64,000 nucleotides of DNA from Rhodeus uyekii (lineage: Eukaryota > Chordata > Actinopteri > Cypriniformes > Acheilognathidae): NCBI GenBank assembly GCA_037043235.1, contig JAWRVZ010000075.1, forward strand, positions 1,440,501 to 1,504,500. The letters run 5' to 3'. The position numbers were made by a program, and so were the translations under genes. Shown here in pieces: positions 22,137-33,469 of the stretch (within the stretch, counting starts at the first letter, position 1; each line of letters begins with the position of its first letter). Under the pieces are notes generated by a model that made no database searches, had not been told where the DNA came from, and saw only the letters and a list, made by a program, of their open reading frames with translations.

Positions 22137-23309
22137 CTCAATTTGGAAAAAAAATCCTTGATTGCAATTTAACCGTGTTGAGTAAAATACCGTAAGTGAC
22201 ACATTCCACGGATGAGAATCCATAAACTGCTTTATTAGACCGTTTTCACAATGTATTAAAACCATTTAAGCATATAGTTTTATTGTCAAATCACAAAGAT
22301 TAAAAGAAAAAATAATCGTCCGAGTAATCGATTAACAAAATAATAGTTAGTGAATTTTGAATGTTTAATGTCTATGTCTACATATTATTCAGTTTTATTT
22401 CAATTACTGAAAACAATAGTTAACATTATTTAACTTTAGTTTCAGTAAACAATAAAAACACTTGGTATGTCCAAAAAATATAGTAGAACTACGTAACTTT
22501 TTGGTGTTATTTATGCCTGTTGGATTTTGGGAACTCTCAAAACCGCCATGGTATCTCCATGATAGTGGACCGGAAGAGCAGTATATACCATTTTTTGGAT
22601 AGTTAAATTTGAGAGGGACATTTTGAGTTTGGGGAGTCCCCATCTCTAACAGGTGGGAGTTTCTCTTCCCTGTAAAATCACTGGTGAACAAAGACCCCAC
22701 TGTTACGAAGAGAATCTGAGAGATCCCAACAACAACGTTACGATTGAGACTTCACCATCCCGAGCTGGGAAAGTTTTTGCTGGACTGAACAGGCCCGACC
22801 TGAGAGCATCTCTCCCTCATGCCACCCACAACACAAACAAAGTCACTTCTCTCAGAGCAAATCAAACATGCTTATCCTGGTGAAACCGGGAGGAGAAAGA
22901 GAACGACTGAGTTTTCAAAGCATATGGTGTACGGTTCGCCTGCATGAGGAACCTGCCAACTAAAACAAGGAAAAGAGAATACAATAAATCTTTCATCGCT
23001 CGGTTCGAGTGCCAAACAGGCCCACCTCAATGCCAGTTCTGTTCTCTGATGTCATCTGTGAGGATTTATTGGAAACATGTACTTCATGTCAGATGAATTT
23101 AGAGTTCAATGAAAGAATGAAACCCTGCATGACAGAAGAGTGTTGTAGATGAATTTTTTACTTTATGTTTGTTCTAAAACATTAATAAATGTAATACCGT
23201 TGGTGTCTTTAATCATTTTGTTGTCAATTATGTATTATAAAGGTAATTAGCAAATTGGGTAAAATACTGCTTACCTGGTGTAAATGCAGCTGATTACTAA
23301 GCAGCTGAT
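22137..23309. other. non-coding DNA, no gene seen
   Basis: Short frames at 22404-22700 (minus) and 22653-22883 (plus) have no domain and overlap. The segment 23275-23304 may be a minus-strand microexon (separate entry). Otherwise no recognised repeat. Confidence 0.4.
23275..23304 (-). other. candidate 30-nt exon using a microsatellite as pyrimidine tract
   Basis: On the minus strand the pentanucleotide repeat becomes a ~100-nt pure pyrimidine tract. It is followed by ATCAG, then 30 nt, then CACCAG/GTAAGC, a near-ideal 5' splice site. The 30 nt are open in phase 0 (Leu-Leu-Ser-Asn-Gln-Leu-His-Leu-His-Gln). No AG occurs inside the tract. The geometry is strong, but no host gene is visible. It may be chance. 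Confidence 0.25.
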
Positions 23310-23410
23310 AGAGAGAGAGAAGAGAAGAGAAGAGAAGAGAAGAGAAGAGAAGAGAAGAGAAGAGAAGAGAAGAGAAGAGAAGAGAAGAGAAGAGAAGAGA
23401 AGAGAAGAGA
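23310..23410. repeat. (AGAAG)n pentanucleotide microsatellite
   Basis: About 18 AGAAG units after a short GA run. Pure purine on the plus strand, so triplex-prone. The minus-strand open frame over it is a repeat artefact. Confidence 0.97.
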
Positions 23411-23953
23411 GTGTGCACTGATATGAGCCTGAATGGAGTACAGATCACTTCCTGTTTGCTCAAAGGTGCACAGTTATGATGTCATACTATCATGTGACGT
23501 CTTATAAAAAGAATAAAGACTGAACAGTGAACTTTGAATCTTGCAATCTAATCATGTGCCATCCATGTATATTAAATAATAATTAGGTATTAAATACGAC
23601 AAAAACATAATAAATAATAAATAAATACAATATGGATGTGAACAAAGTAAAAACATTAGTATTAATTATATATTATTATTCATTATAATACTTATTATTT
23701 ATTCTAATTCTAAGCAATATTATAAAATAGGGCAACCCCATACATTTTTTTTAACTATCTGTAGCCAAACTAAAACTGACCAATCAATGAATCAGTGTCT
23801 AAATGAACTGATGTAATCAATCGTTAGATAAATACTGAGGTTCATGAAAGGCGAAACATCTTAAAAGGTCATGTTTCGCTTTTTAAACAAGATTTCCATT
23901 TCTCCCGCTGAGGTCACAGAATCATTAATCTCCGTCATGCAGCGTCATCCCGA
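23411..23953. other. AT-rich non-coding DNA
   Basis: TA-rich 23570-23720. No coding frame or named repeat. Confidence 0.45.
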
Positions 23954-24093
23954 GGGAAGTGGGACAGAGCATTAGTTTTGGAGGGAGAATCACAAGCCGT
24001 GCTTTCCACGTGCATCGTTGAGTCCAGCGCAGGTTGTCTGGAAAACACGGCCTGTGATTCTCCCTCCAAAACTATTGCTCTGTCCCACTTCCC
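23954..24093. repeat. near-perfect 55-bp inverted repeat (hairpin)
   Basis: The arms 23954-24008 and 24039-24093 are complementary at 52 of 55 positions around a 30-nt loop. On a minus-strand transcript two of the three differences become G-U pairs, leaving one A-A mismatch. Short frames that read across both arms are artefacts. It could be a fold-back element, or a precursor of hairpin small RNAs. The arms do not match other repeats in the window. Confidence 0.9.
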
Positions 24094-24224
24094 TTTCATG
24101 AGCCTCATTCTGCAACCCACAAATCATTCAGCACAAATCCGATTACGTACACATCCATACATAACTTTAACACGAGAAAATGCATTTAAGGCTTTGGTTG
24201 ATTGCATTAAAACCAACCGAGATG

Positions 24225-24535
24225 GGTGGAGAGGAACGGATTTACGCGCGAGTGCAATGAATCGCCCACCGCGCGTGTCCTGTGAGGTACACGTGATATG
24301 AGAGCCGGTCTTTGATTCGGGTTCTCCAGACTGTAGAGCGACGGCCAAAATCAGCTCATATGAAGGAGCCTGTTACGCAACCGTCTCACTAGTGCGATCA
24401 CAAGAGCGTTTCTGCCCGCTGAGCCCTGAGTAAACACACACGTACAGAGAGGCGCATCCAGTTTCAGTGATTCCCACAGTTGTCACTCAGCAGCTCTTTG
24501 CACGCCCACAAACACGAGGCTCGGCCAGGTAAAAG
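24225..24535. promoter_or_regulatory. CpG-rich segment, possible promoter / first exon
   Basis: Contains clustered CpGs (TTTACGCGCGAG, CCACCGCGCGTG, GAGCGACGG, GTTACGCAACCG, GCACGCCC) in an otherwise CpG-poor window, and ends at CTCGGCCAG/GTAAAAG, a usable 5' splice site. No TATA box is seen. In vertebrates this pattern suggests a non-coding first exon. Without transcript data it remains a guess. Confidence 0.25.
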
Positions 24536-24901
24536 TTTGAGGGAAGGTGAGAGCGAGGTAAGAAAACTAGCAAATGCGGAAGTTAAGGAAAAGAGACTTA
24601 TTTCAGGGCCTCCGGAGGGCCTTTACATCACTCCGTTTCATCATATTCATCATAAATAAGCTGCAGCCACTCCCGTCTACTGCTGAGGAAATGTCAGTAC
24701 TCCCAAACCTCACAGACTGCCTACAGCAGAAGAGGCACAACACATGGTGAAGCCATCAGAACTCCATCTGTCAGTCAGAGAAATGAGCCCAACGTGGAAA
24801 AATGCCGCCTGACGATCCAACAACAAATATTAGCAGACAGGGACTCTGTTATACAATCAACAAACAAACCGAATAAAATTGTAAACATATTTCCAAGTCT
24901 A
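24536..24901. other. non-coding DNA
   Basis: No domain-bearing frame. The plus frame 24794-25123 runs into the pogo-type MITE and is not a gene. Confidence 0.4.
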
Positions 24902-26007
24902 TACAGTAATACCTCGAGATACAAGCGTCTCTACATACGAGTATTCCAAGATACGAGCAAGCCTTCCGGCAGATTTTTGCTTCTAGATACGAGTACATTT
25001 TCGAGACACGAGCACGCGCACAGACGCCGATGCTCGTTCACTTCAGTGTTCACTGACTGCTGTACGTGTCGAAAAGGTACGAAAATTAATAGAAAAAAGC
25101 AAAACAATAAAATAGAAAAGTAAAAAAAAAATACGTTAGCTAAGTTCACGTATTTATTAAGTTATGTTCATTTAAGTTTACGTAAGTTATGTAGTATTCG
25201 TGTAAGTTACGATACGAAGTGTCTCCGTACCAACCCCCTTCCTCCCTCCTCTGCACCTGCCACTGATGAGTGTAAAAACATATAATTAAAACCACATTTT
25301 ATTTGATATCACACAAATCCTTACTGTATACATGTACTATAATTGTGTGTGTGTCTAAACCAGTGCTTCTCAATTATTTTCTGTCACGCCCCCCTAGGAA
25401 GAGGTAAAAATTTCGCATACCCCCCCTCCCCCCATTTTGGAACTTTTGCCTTATTGTTTCCATGGCAACGTGTCATGCTTGTCATGTGACATAACGCAGT
25501 CACAAAATAATAGATAGATATAGAGCTGTATAATAGTTCACATTTATTTCGTTTTTTTCTTTTTTATTTAAAATAGTCACCAACTTGTTGAAACCTAAAA
25601 GAAACCTTATGTGGTTGAAAACACTGAATTGTTGTGATAAATGACAAGCGCGTCTTTTTTGGATCAGTGCCAGATATTGCGTGAAAACACGTGAATTTAG
25701 TGGTTGATCACGTGACACATATGAACACCGGGGTGATCGTACTAAACTTCATATATGCTGCTCTTGTTCAGTGCAAGAAAACCTACGCCCTGGCAAAAAA
25801 AGCATGTACCCCAGGGTCACGCCCCACTATTTGAGAACCACTGGTCTAAACCAATAAAACATGTTTTTTTCCACCGTTACGGATCTGGAACGGATTAATT
25901 TGATTTCTATTATTTCTTATGGGAAAATATGATTCTAGATTCGAGCAATTCGAGTTACGAGCTCCGCCCTGGAACGGATTATGCTCGTATCTCGAGGTAT
26001 TACTGTA
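24902..26007. mobile_element. pogo/Tigger-type MITE, copy B, interrupted by a hAT MITE
   Basis: The body 24904-26005 begins CAGTAATACCTCGAGATAC and ends TATCTCGAGGTATTACTG, flanked by TA at both ends. Removing the nested 483-bp element and one 8-bp duplication leaves about 611 bp, close to copy A (689 bp). The GAGATACGAG motifs near each end are shared with copies A and C. No transposase. Confidence 0.85.
25353..25851. mobile_element. hAT-like MITE with perfect 8-bp duplication, nested in pogo MITE
   Basis: The body 25361-25843 has ends CAGTGCTTCTCAA and TTTGAGAACCACTG (imperfect inverted repeats typical of hAT/Charlie-like elements). It is flanked by identical GTCTAAAC octamers at 25353-25360 and 25844-25851. 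483 bp, with a C-rich patch near 25390-25435. The only frame inside (25500-25718, minus) has no transposase motif. Confidence 0.9.
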
Positions 26008-26960
26008 TATGTATTTATCAGATCGTGAAAAGTGGACTGGATAACGTTTAGGTGGTCATTGCATATACAATTTATAACATTTGTGAATTGCTACAGTAGG
26101 CAGCTCACTCATTTCTTTCTTTTGAGACTATTTTGAAGTCTTGATATCAGTTTCTGCCGCTTTTCTGAATCTGTTTGTGTAGAGCACACATTTCGAGTGT
26201 TTCGCCACAGTCCTAAATCAGAGGATGTGGTCAGACATTTTTGGAGACAACTGGGTTTAAAAATAAACTCATTGGACCTTCCTGCATTCATCACCCCACA
26301 TTACGTCACAGCGTGTGTGTGTGTGTGTTACGTCCTCTGAGTGCATCATAACATTCGGTGGTTGCAGTGCCAGCAAATGGGACGGGAAAGCCGTCTCTGC
26401 CGTTATTTTTAACCCGTTGTCTCCATGGAAACTGCCACATTCGAGAAGACCCGCACACTCCTGCCAACTTACACGGGAGTGTGTAAATGTTCTGCATGTG
26501 AGTGTGTGTCTGATTTCAGGCCACATCTGCTAGGGTCATATATTGTATCTGGATCTGTGTATTTAAATAATCTAGAGATATAATGTTCATCATGGTGCTG
26601 TAAAGATTATTTTGGGGTTTCTGAGATTTTAAAGGATTCTAATTCTAAGGACAAAACCAACATTGAGGTTCAAAACAACACCAAAAACATGAAAACCAAC
26701 TACTTTCAGTGAAATCAACTTGCACTTTTTAGTTTAAGACATAATAAACAGAATTTGAAGCATTAGAATTGTTACTTACCTGGAGAAGAGGAAGAAACAG
26801 AATTGATGGAGCGGCAACATGAAAGAGAAAAAGAGACATATAATTTAGTTAACAGACATATACTGTAAGTGTGTATAGACTACCATTAAAATGTTTAGGC
26901 TCTGGAAGATTATTTGAAAAAGGAATACTTTTATTCACCAAGGATGCATTAAACCATCTA
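26008..26960. other. non-coding DNA; recursive-splice-like site on minus strand
   Basis: 26290-26530 holds a GT run and several overlapping short frames without domains. 26920-26960 is a fragment of the 350-bp repeat (AAGGATGCATTAAA). For the splice junction at 26779/26780 see the separate entry. Confidence 0.45.
26774..26802 (-). other. AG|GT junction resembling a recursive splice site
   Basis: Read on the minus strand: CTGTTTCTTCCTCTTCTCCAG followed at once by GTAAGT, with the junction between 26780 and 26779. A strong polypyrimidine tract and acceptor abut a perfect donor, the (Y)nNCAG|GTAAGT form of recursive (ratchet) splice sites in very long introns. A normal exon end is the alternative. 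Confidence 0.35.
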
Positions 26961-27775
26961 CATTGGGTACGGAAAGTATTCAGACCCCCTTCAATTTTTC
27001 ACTCTTTGTTATATTGCTGCAATTTGCAAAAATCATTTTCAAGTTCATTTATTTTTCCTCATTAATGTACACACAGCACCCCATATTGACAGAAAAACAT
27101 AGAATTGTTGACATTTTTGCAGATTTATTAAAAAAGAAAAACTGAAATATCTCATGGTCCTAAGTATTCAGACTCTTTGCTGTGACACTCATATATTTAA
27201 CTCAGGTGCTGTCAATTTCTTCTGATCATCCTTGAGATGCTTCTACACCTTCATTTGAGTCCAGCTGTGTTTGATTACACTGATTGGACTTGATTAGGAA
27301 AGCCACACACCTGTCTATATAAGACCTTACAGCTCACAGTGCATGTCAGAGCAAATGAGAATCATGAGGTCAAAAGAACTGAAGAGCTCAGAGACAGAAT
27401 TGTGGCAAGGCACAGATCTGGCCAAGGTTACAAATACTTTCTGCTGCACTTAAGGTTCCTAAGAGCACAGTGGCCTCCATAATCCTTAAATGGGAGACGT
27501 TTGGCACGACCATAACCCTTCCTAGGGCTGGCTGTCTGACCAAACTGAGCTATCAGGGGAGAAGAGGCTTGTTGAGAGTGGTAAAGAAGAACCCAAAGAT
27601 CACTGTGGCTGAGCTCCAGAGATGCAGTTGGTTGATGGGAGAAAGTTGTAGAAAGTCAACCATCAGTGCAGCGCAACGGAAGTCTCTCCTCAGTGCAAGA
27701 CACATGAAAGGGAGTTTGCTAAAAACACCTGAAGAAAACCTTCTCCAGAGTGCTCAGGAGTGCCCAGAGTGCACA
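26961..27775 (+). mobile_element. Tc1-like transposon, 5' half
   Basis: Starts after TA with CATTGGGTACGGAAAGTATT. It includes the long untranslated leader typical of Tc1-like fish elements, then the N-terminal coding region. Homology stops near 27775, where a tandem CTGCAAATACTCAC repeat begins. It inserted into a fragment of the 350-bp repeat. The catalytic half and the right inverted repeat are missing. Confidence 0.85.
27364..27775 (+). pseudogene. Tc1-like transposase, N-terminal remnant, frameshifted
   Basis: The first frame (27370 onward) gives an EELRDRIVARHRSGQGYK-like segment, the beginning of the paired-type HTH. The frame then shifts near 27435. From 27470 the next frame gives a MASIILKWETFGTT segment followed by a PRAG linker and the second HTH subdomain. 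Full-length relatives are about 340 residues; here the DDE catalytic domain is absent. The family binds its own inverted repeats with this region. The frame after about 27775 is unrelated sequence. Confidence 0.85.
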
Positions 27776-28415
27776 CTTCAAATATTCACAACTCAAGTAA
27801 ATACAAAAACACACTGCAAATACTCACAAAGCAAACAAATACAGAAACGAGCTGCAAATACTCACTTACTGTTTATTGTTAGTTTATTTTAACATCTTGA
27901 TCATATGTGCATATCTGCATTTAGTTGCATTGAGAGTATTTGCAGCACATGCGTTGTCAAACTAATTTCTTAATTTGCAGGTGTTTTTTCTGTTCGCATG
28001 TGTTTTCTTCAGTTGTAACTCATTGAGCTCTCTCGGCTAACGTAGCATGGACTAAAAAAAGACTGCATTCAGTTTGACGTCTAAGTAACCTTTAAAATAG
28101 CTGCTCCAGGGATGGAAACATGCACTTTTCCCCATTATATGTGAGCAGTGTACTATAATGTTTGCCGTCAGCATCTTTATGTTCTGACAATGCATGAGCT
28201 CAAATCAACCATTTTGTAGCTCATAAAGTGAAACCCTCCGCTGGAGTCTCTAATGTGAGGTTATTCATTTCAGGTCAACTGCACTTCACTGCATGTGACA
28301 GAATTTATGTGAGAAACTCAATATGTGCTCATATTTTTTAATAACGTACTAAAGTGTGCACACAGCAGATTGATGCCTCACTGCGGGCAAATCAAAGTTG
28401 AAATAATAATAACAA

Positions 28416-28455
<40 letters not shown>

Positions 28456-28709
28456 TCAATACATATTTGTGTATTTCAAAAATAGAGACTAAAGACAGAG
28501 TTATATTTAAGTGTCTCACTTCTCAGATAAGCAAGATTTCTTAAGCCAAACTGTTCTCACTTTTGGCAAGATACCAATGTCTGCAATCAAAAGTATGAGA
28601 TCTCAATATAAACTCCAACATTTTGCATCACAATTTTGTAAGACCGACTTATCTGAGCTCCATTAATTGTATAGCTCTATATTATATCAACAATTTTCTT
28701 ATTTTTATA
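27776..28709. other. non-coding DNA with short tandem and inverted CTGCAAATACTCAC blocks
   Basis: ACTGCAAATACTCAC occurs near 27812 and GCTGCAAATACTCAC at 27851 (about 38-bp spacing), with an inverted GAGTATTTGCAGC near 27936. A (TA)n run lies at 28420-28450. No gene seen. Confidence 0.5.
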
Positions 28710-28957
28710 AGTCTTGAGAGTAATAGTTCTTTAGTTCTAACATCTATAGTTCCATGAAGAACTTTTAACATCCATGGAATTTTTCCATTAAAAAATACTC
28801 TTTATGGAGAAAAGGCGATTTTTAAAATGCTCTTTGTAGTGTGAAAAAAGTTTATTTTAAGAGCACTTCACTGAAACAATTCTTTGAGGAACCAAAAATG
28901 GTTCTTCTGTGGCATTGTTGTGAAAACCCATTTTTAGGACCTTTATTTTTAAGAGTG
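28710..28957 (-). mobile_element. MITE related to 4255-4451
   Basis: The right end CCTTTATTTTTAAGAGTG matches the CACTCT-type terminus of the 4.3-kb element. The left end is a decayed inverted counterpart around 28710-28740. The interior has several GTTCTT/AAGAAC blocks. No coding capacity. Confidence 0.5.
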
Positions 28958-29120
28958 TGAGTAAGAGAAACATCTGAGACAAAGTTCTACTATTTCTACC
29001 TAAATGTCACACAATTGAGAACTCTATTAAGTCTCATGAGATATAAAAGAGCAATAGATGTTCTTCTGGGACCATTCGTTCAAAAACGATCTGCTGTGCT
29101 GAGAGAGCATGCAGACAGTT

Positions 29121-29156
<36 letters not shown>

Positions 29157-32100
29157 ACACACACTCCCTCGAGGCACATTCACACACACTCACTCGTAAG
29201 CCACATCATTACTCGTCCTGGATTCGCTGTCTCTGATTGGTCGAGAAGGAATGGATGGGTAGCAACAACACAGACTGGCACACGTGGTCGGCCCTCTACG
29301 ACACACACACACATTTTCTGTCTCTCGCAGGCAAACACGAAAACATTCATCCTCCCTGTCTTCAACAAATACACTCATTCACTGCACCATCTTTGTTTCT
29401 CTCTCTCTCTCCATCGCTCTGCGTGATGTTGTCATGCTGCGGGAGAGAATGAGCAGGAACAGCCAATGGGATGGCCTGTCATTCATACACACACATACAC
29501 TCTGACCAGGCTCACGCTACTCAAAGCCTACGAGAATGTAGGTCAATTTTTTCCCCTCTTGATAATAGTTAAAGAAAGATATCTTCTCTGTTAGAAACAC
29601 ACCACAGCGCTCAAGCAGCATGTGTAGCTTTGCACTGAGAGACACAAGATCAGCGCATTCTCATCCTCATATCGTTCTGAACCTGCATTACTTTCTTCTA
29701 TGGAATACAAAAGAGCACGTTTTGATGAATGTCCGTGCTGCTCTTTGTTTATAATATATGATTAGCATAAATTAGCTTAAAGTGTCCTGTGCAAAAAGAA
29801 ATCAAATACTGAAAAGATGATCAAACAAGTATTACCAGTTAAATGGAAATCCGTCATTGAAAATGTTGTCATGACAGAAATAAACATAACAGAATTATGA
29901 AAACAATAAAACAGAAAGATGTGATATGATTCCCACAGTGTTGATTTGTCGCCACGGGGCAGAAAACCAAACAATCCACCCATGGGTCAGGAAATGGCTT
30001 AAAAAAAACAATATGGGTGTTGTTTCAAAAGCTTATCTGGCAGGATTTTTTAGCTAAGGTTTGAGAATGTGACACCAAAAAATCTAACAATAGTCTTATG
30101 GTGATTTATTGAACGTTATAGATCCACAAAATTCACATGTTCTAGTAAGTGTCGTAAAATATGTGCATCATTCAGGTTTCGGATATGAGCCACTAAACCT
30201 CCGTTTCACTACTCTTGTTTTAAGGACAATCATGGAAATTGAATTTTCGGGGGGGGTTTTTCGTGGAAGCAGGTCAATGTAACACAGCCCTTTTCTGCAT
30301 GCAGTCATTAAAGAAGACTGGCAAGACGTCAGTGATCTCGCCCACACACACAGACTTGGGATCATATCGGACCACCATGACGGCACACATAACAGGAGGA
30401 GTGTATTTCTCAATCCCCAAATCAGAGGAATTCTCCCCACGCTTTTATATCAGGCCTAGTTTTCCTGCAAGTTTCTGAACTTTTATCGTTGCGTTGGTTC
30501 TGTGACGGTCAACAGAAAGCGTTATGCAATCGTTTTTTAAGCCCTGATTATTTGAGATGGACAATATTTCTAAAGGTACTGCAACATTTGGAATTGAATC
30601 TTTTAAATTCAAATTAAATTGGACCTGAAGTAACAAACCGAATGCAAATTCAAAGAAATTCATAAAGCAGGAATTTTTAACTAGAAAAGGAAAGTTTATG
30701 ATGCCAAATATTATCTATCTATTCATCCATCCATCCATCTATCCAAACAATAAACCTTCAAGGTTTTTTCAAAATGTCCAAGCATGTGTTGTCAAGCAAA
30801 CATGTAACATTTGTCGTGACAAACTTAGCTTTTCTCGTTAACAAGTTGGATGATCTTAGTTAATTGTTTGATTTACTTCCTTACATGCTCAGTTGAATTG
30901 CAAATGAGTATCCTATTTAATTGAGCTTCAGTAGAAAATTCAGCAGCTGAACTGGAGTTTAAAATGCTTTCTCAATTCAGTTCAAAATGGCCAATGACAC
31001 TCGAGTCTCCTGGTCTTCTTTGAAATGCATCCGGTGCTCTGAACCACAGCACGACCGTTTGAGGGGTGCAAGACCTCATTACCAATTCAAAGCATCCCTG
31101 AGTGTATCCCACGGAAACAAAGTGCCGAACGCTTCCTTGAAGTTTTACAACAGCTTTGCACTGGATAGAACAAAAAAGGAAGTCCAGGTTTGGACGCTTG
31201 ACAGGTCCACGAGTCGAGTTCGTGAAGAGGCACCTGTGGGACAATAAAAACATGGCAAGCCACTAAATCTGCTCTTCATTAGTTCCCGAAAGTTCCCGAC
31301 CCCCGAACACAAGAATGCAAGTCACTACATCTGTGTGCTGAGACTTGCGGTCGATGAGCGACCCTCCCTCAAGGCCAGCTCACCCTCTGCCCGTAAATCA
31401 TGAGTGGAATTGGTGGTGTCCGACCCCCTCATTCCAGTTCTCATCATTCCACCCTCAGGATCCCTTATTTCCCAGCTAAGAAAACATTCAGAGCGTGCCG
31501 GATTGACCTGGGGTGAGGGTGTGTCTGTAAATGTGTGTGTGTTTTATTGGCATTGTTTCAGGCGTGCCCCCATTTAACCGAATTCTTGAAAACACACGTG
31601 CACTCGGCAAATAAACATCCTGATTGTTTCCGTATGTTTATGGCTTTTCGCTGGACATGACCACGAATGTTGGTCATGAAAGCAACGGTTTCAACCGACA
31701 TCCCAGGAGACTCCTTAAAAAGAAGCACCTGCCTCGCGCCTCCTTCTCGCCCTGTTGAGGTAATCGCTCGCTCGAGTTTCGATTCGTAACTCTGATCTCA
31801 AAGATATTGGGTGACAGTTTTGGATGAGGAAACACATCCGTAATCTGCTTTCAATTAGACCTCCCTCTCTCCTACAATTCCTCGCAATCCCAATCGTAGT
31901 AGAAACTAACCGCATAACGTGTGTTCCGTAGAAAAGCGCAGCGCTGGGGAAGTACAGTCGATGCACATGGAGGGAATTAGGGGGAGTCTGGTGCTTGTGG
32001 ATCTACACGTGCTCCAGTTACAGTCTGGCATTCGGACAACAGCTAAAAGGCACCGCATTCATCTAAAAGTGATGGAGGTATTTTTGTGAGCCTTAATGTT

Positions 32101-32254
32101 GAGTATTGCTAAAACACTAGGACGGAAAAGAGTAACTGAATACATCTGCCGCCACTAGCAATTCTGGGCTCTGTCGAGGGGTCTGTCTGTGACTTTGGAC
32201 AAGGTTTTGGCACACTGGTACACCACTGGTACTCATCTGAGTGGAGCTTTTTAT
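28958..32254. other. unique non-coding DNA with simple repeats
   Basis: Holds a (CT)n run at 29128-29153, CA-rich sequence to 29510 and TATC/ATCC tetranucleotides at 30712-30746. Many short overlapping frames on both strands (for example 30987-31247 plus against 30972-31253 minus) have no domains. Nothing looks like a gene with splice context. Confidence 0.45.
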
Positions 32255-32345
32255 TTAAAGGGATAGTGCATCCCCAAAAAAATCAATAACATTTGTCAAC
32301 ATTAATTTACTCTGATGTTATTAAGAACCCTGTTTTCTTCTATCC
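32255..32345 (+). repeat. decayed fragment of the TTAA-ended inverted-repeat family
   Basis: TTAAAGGGATAGTGCATCCC resembles the family terminus (TTAAAGGGATAGTTCACCC), followed by A-rich sequence and ATTTACTCTGATGTTATT. One end only. Confidence 0.5.
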
Positions 32346-33149
32346 ACCTTTTTTCAGTGCAGAAATGTGAATTACTCTTGTGAAATAAAGTGCAATAAAA
32401 GTAAACTATTTACTGTACAATCTGGTGTGTTTATGTTTACTGTAATAAAATACTATAATGGCAAATAACAGTTTTCAACATCAAGTAGTATAATTTACCG
32501 TTTACAGCTAAAATAACTGGAAGCAAACACGTTTTGCAAGTTTAAAATGGCTAAAACAAATGCAAAATAAGGTAGATACAGAGAAAGTGAAAAAATAAAC
32601 ATATACACCATAAAAACACTGTGACCCATATGGCTTGTGCACTACGTTTTAAGCATGCAATACCTAAATGCAAAAAGGATGGAATGCAAAAAAATGAAGT
32701 AAACTAGCCTTCAAACTACCTCTTAAATCTCTTTTGTAATTCCAAGGCGATATAAGTTTATTTACAGTATAGCACATTTCATACACAAGTGCTTTATATG
32801 AAAATGATACTGATAGATACAGATTAAGGATTAAAATACAAATAATAAAATAAATATTAAAAACCACAAAACAAGAATCACTGAAGTAATTAACAAAAAC
32901 ATATTAAAGAAACATATACATTATTAAAAACACTTTGTGTTGGGTTTGATGTGAATGACGCCACATGTGTTGTATAACAGTGCATGAGTTTGGATATGAC
33001 TGAGTTTTTGAGTGTCCAGTTTCACTTTAACTGTAGGGAAGTTAGTAATTTGGCATCAACTGGAATTGCAAAATTGTGATTATTTCCAAAAAAACATCCC
33101 TGTTATAGTCATTATTCACACAAACAGCTATTCCCACACACATTTCAAA
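32346..33149. other. AT-rich non-coding DNA
   Basis: Several TTTACTGTA-type motifs (32405-32510) resemble those at 50.37-50.79 kb. No coding frame of note. Confidence 0.4.
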
Positions 33150-33469
33150 TTAAAGTGAAGTTATAATTCATAATTTACTTATTCTCAAGTTGTTTCAAAC
33201 CTATATTTACACAATAGAAGATATTTTGAAGAATGTTGGTATCCAAACAGTTTCTGGTCCCCAATTAATTCCATAGCCCCCCCCCCCCCCCCCCCCCTCC
33301 CCCAATTCTAAGGAAGTCAATGGAGTCTAGCAACTGCTTGGATACCAACATTCTTCAAAATATCTTCCTTTATGTTCAACAGAAGAAAGAGATTAATTCA
33401 GGTTTAGCAAAACTTGAGTGTGAGGAGAAAATGACAGAATTTCCCTTTTTGGGTGAACTATGCCTTTCA
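33150..33469. mobile_element. long fold-back form of TTAA-ended (Angel-like) element, copy 2
   Basis: The left arm 33150-33276 and right arm 33303-33469 are imperfect reverse complements (for example GAAGATATTTTGAAGAATGT against ACATTCTTCAAAATATCTTC). The loop is a 21-base C run. The right end GGTGAACTATGCCTTTCA corresponds to GGTGAACTATCCCTTTAA of copy 1. The plus-strand frame across the right arm is an artefact. Confidence 0.8.
33277..33302. repeat. poly-C tract at hairpin apex
   Basis: Twenty-one C, then one T and five C. The complementary strand is a pure G run, able to form a G-quadruplex. It sits exactly between the two hairpin arms. Confidence 0.95.

Noticed and set aside
23224..23463. 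Leu/Phe/Ser-repeat protein on the minus strand
   Set aside because: It is the translated pentanucleotide repeat; only the 30-nt splice geometry was kept as a candidate.
27470..27892. Intact 140-residue gene
   Set aside because: It is the frameshifted N-terminal part of a Tc1-like transposase that then runs into unrelated tandem repeats.
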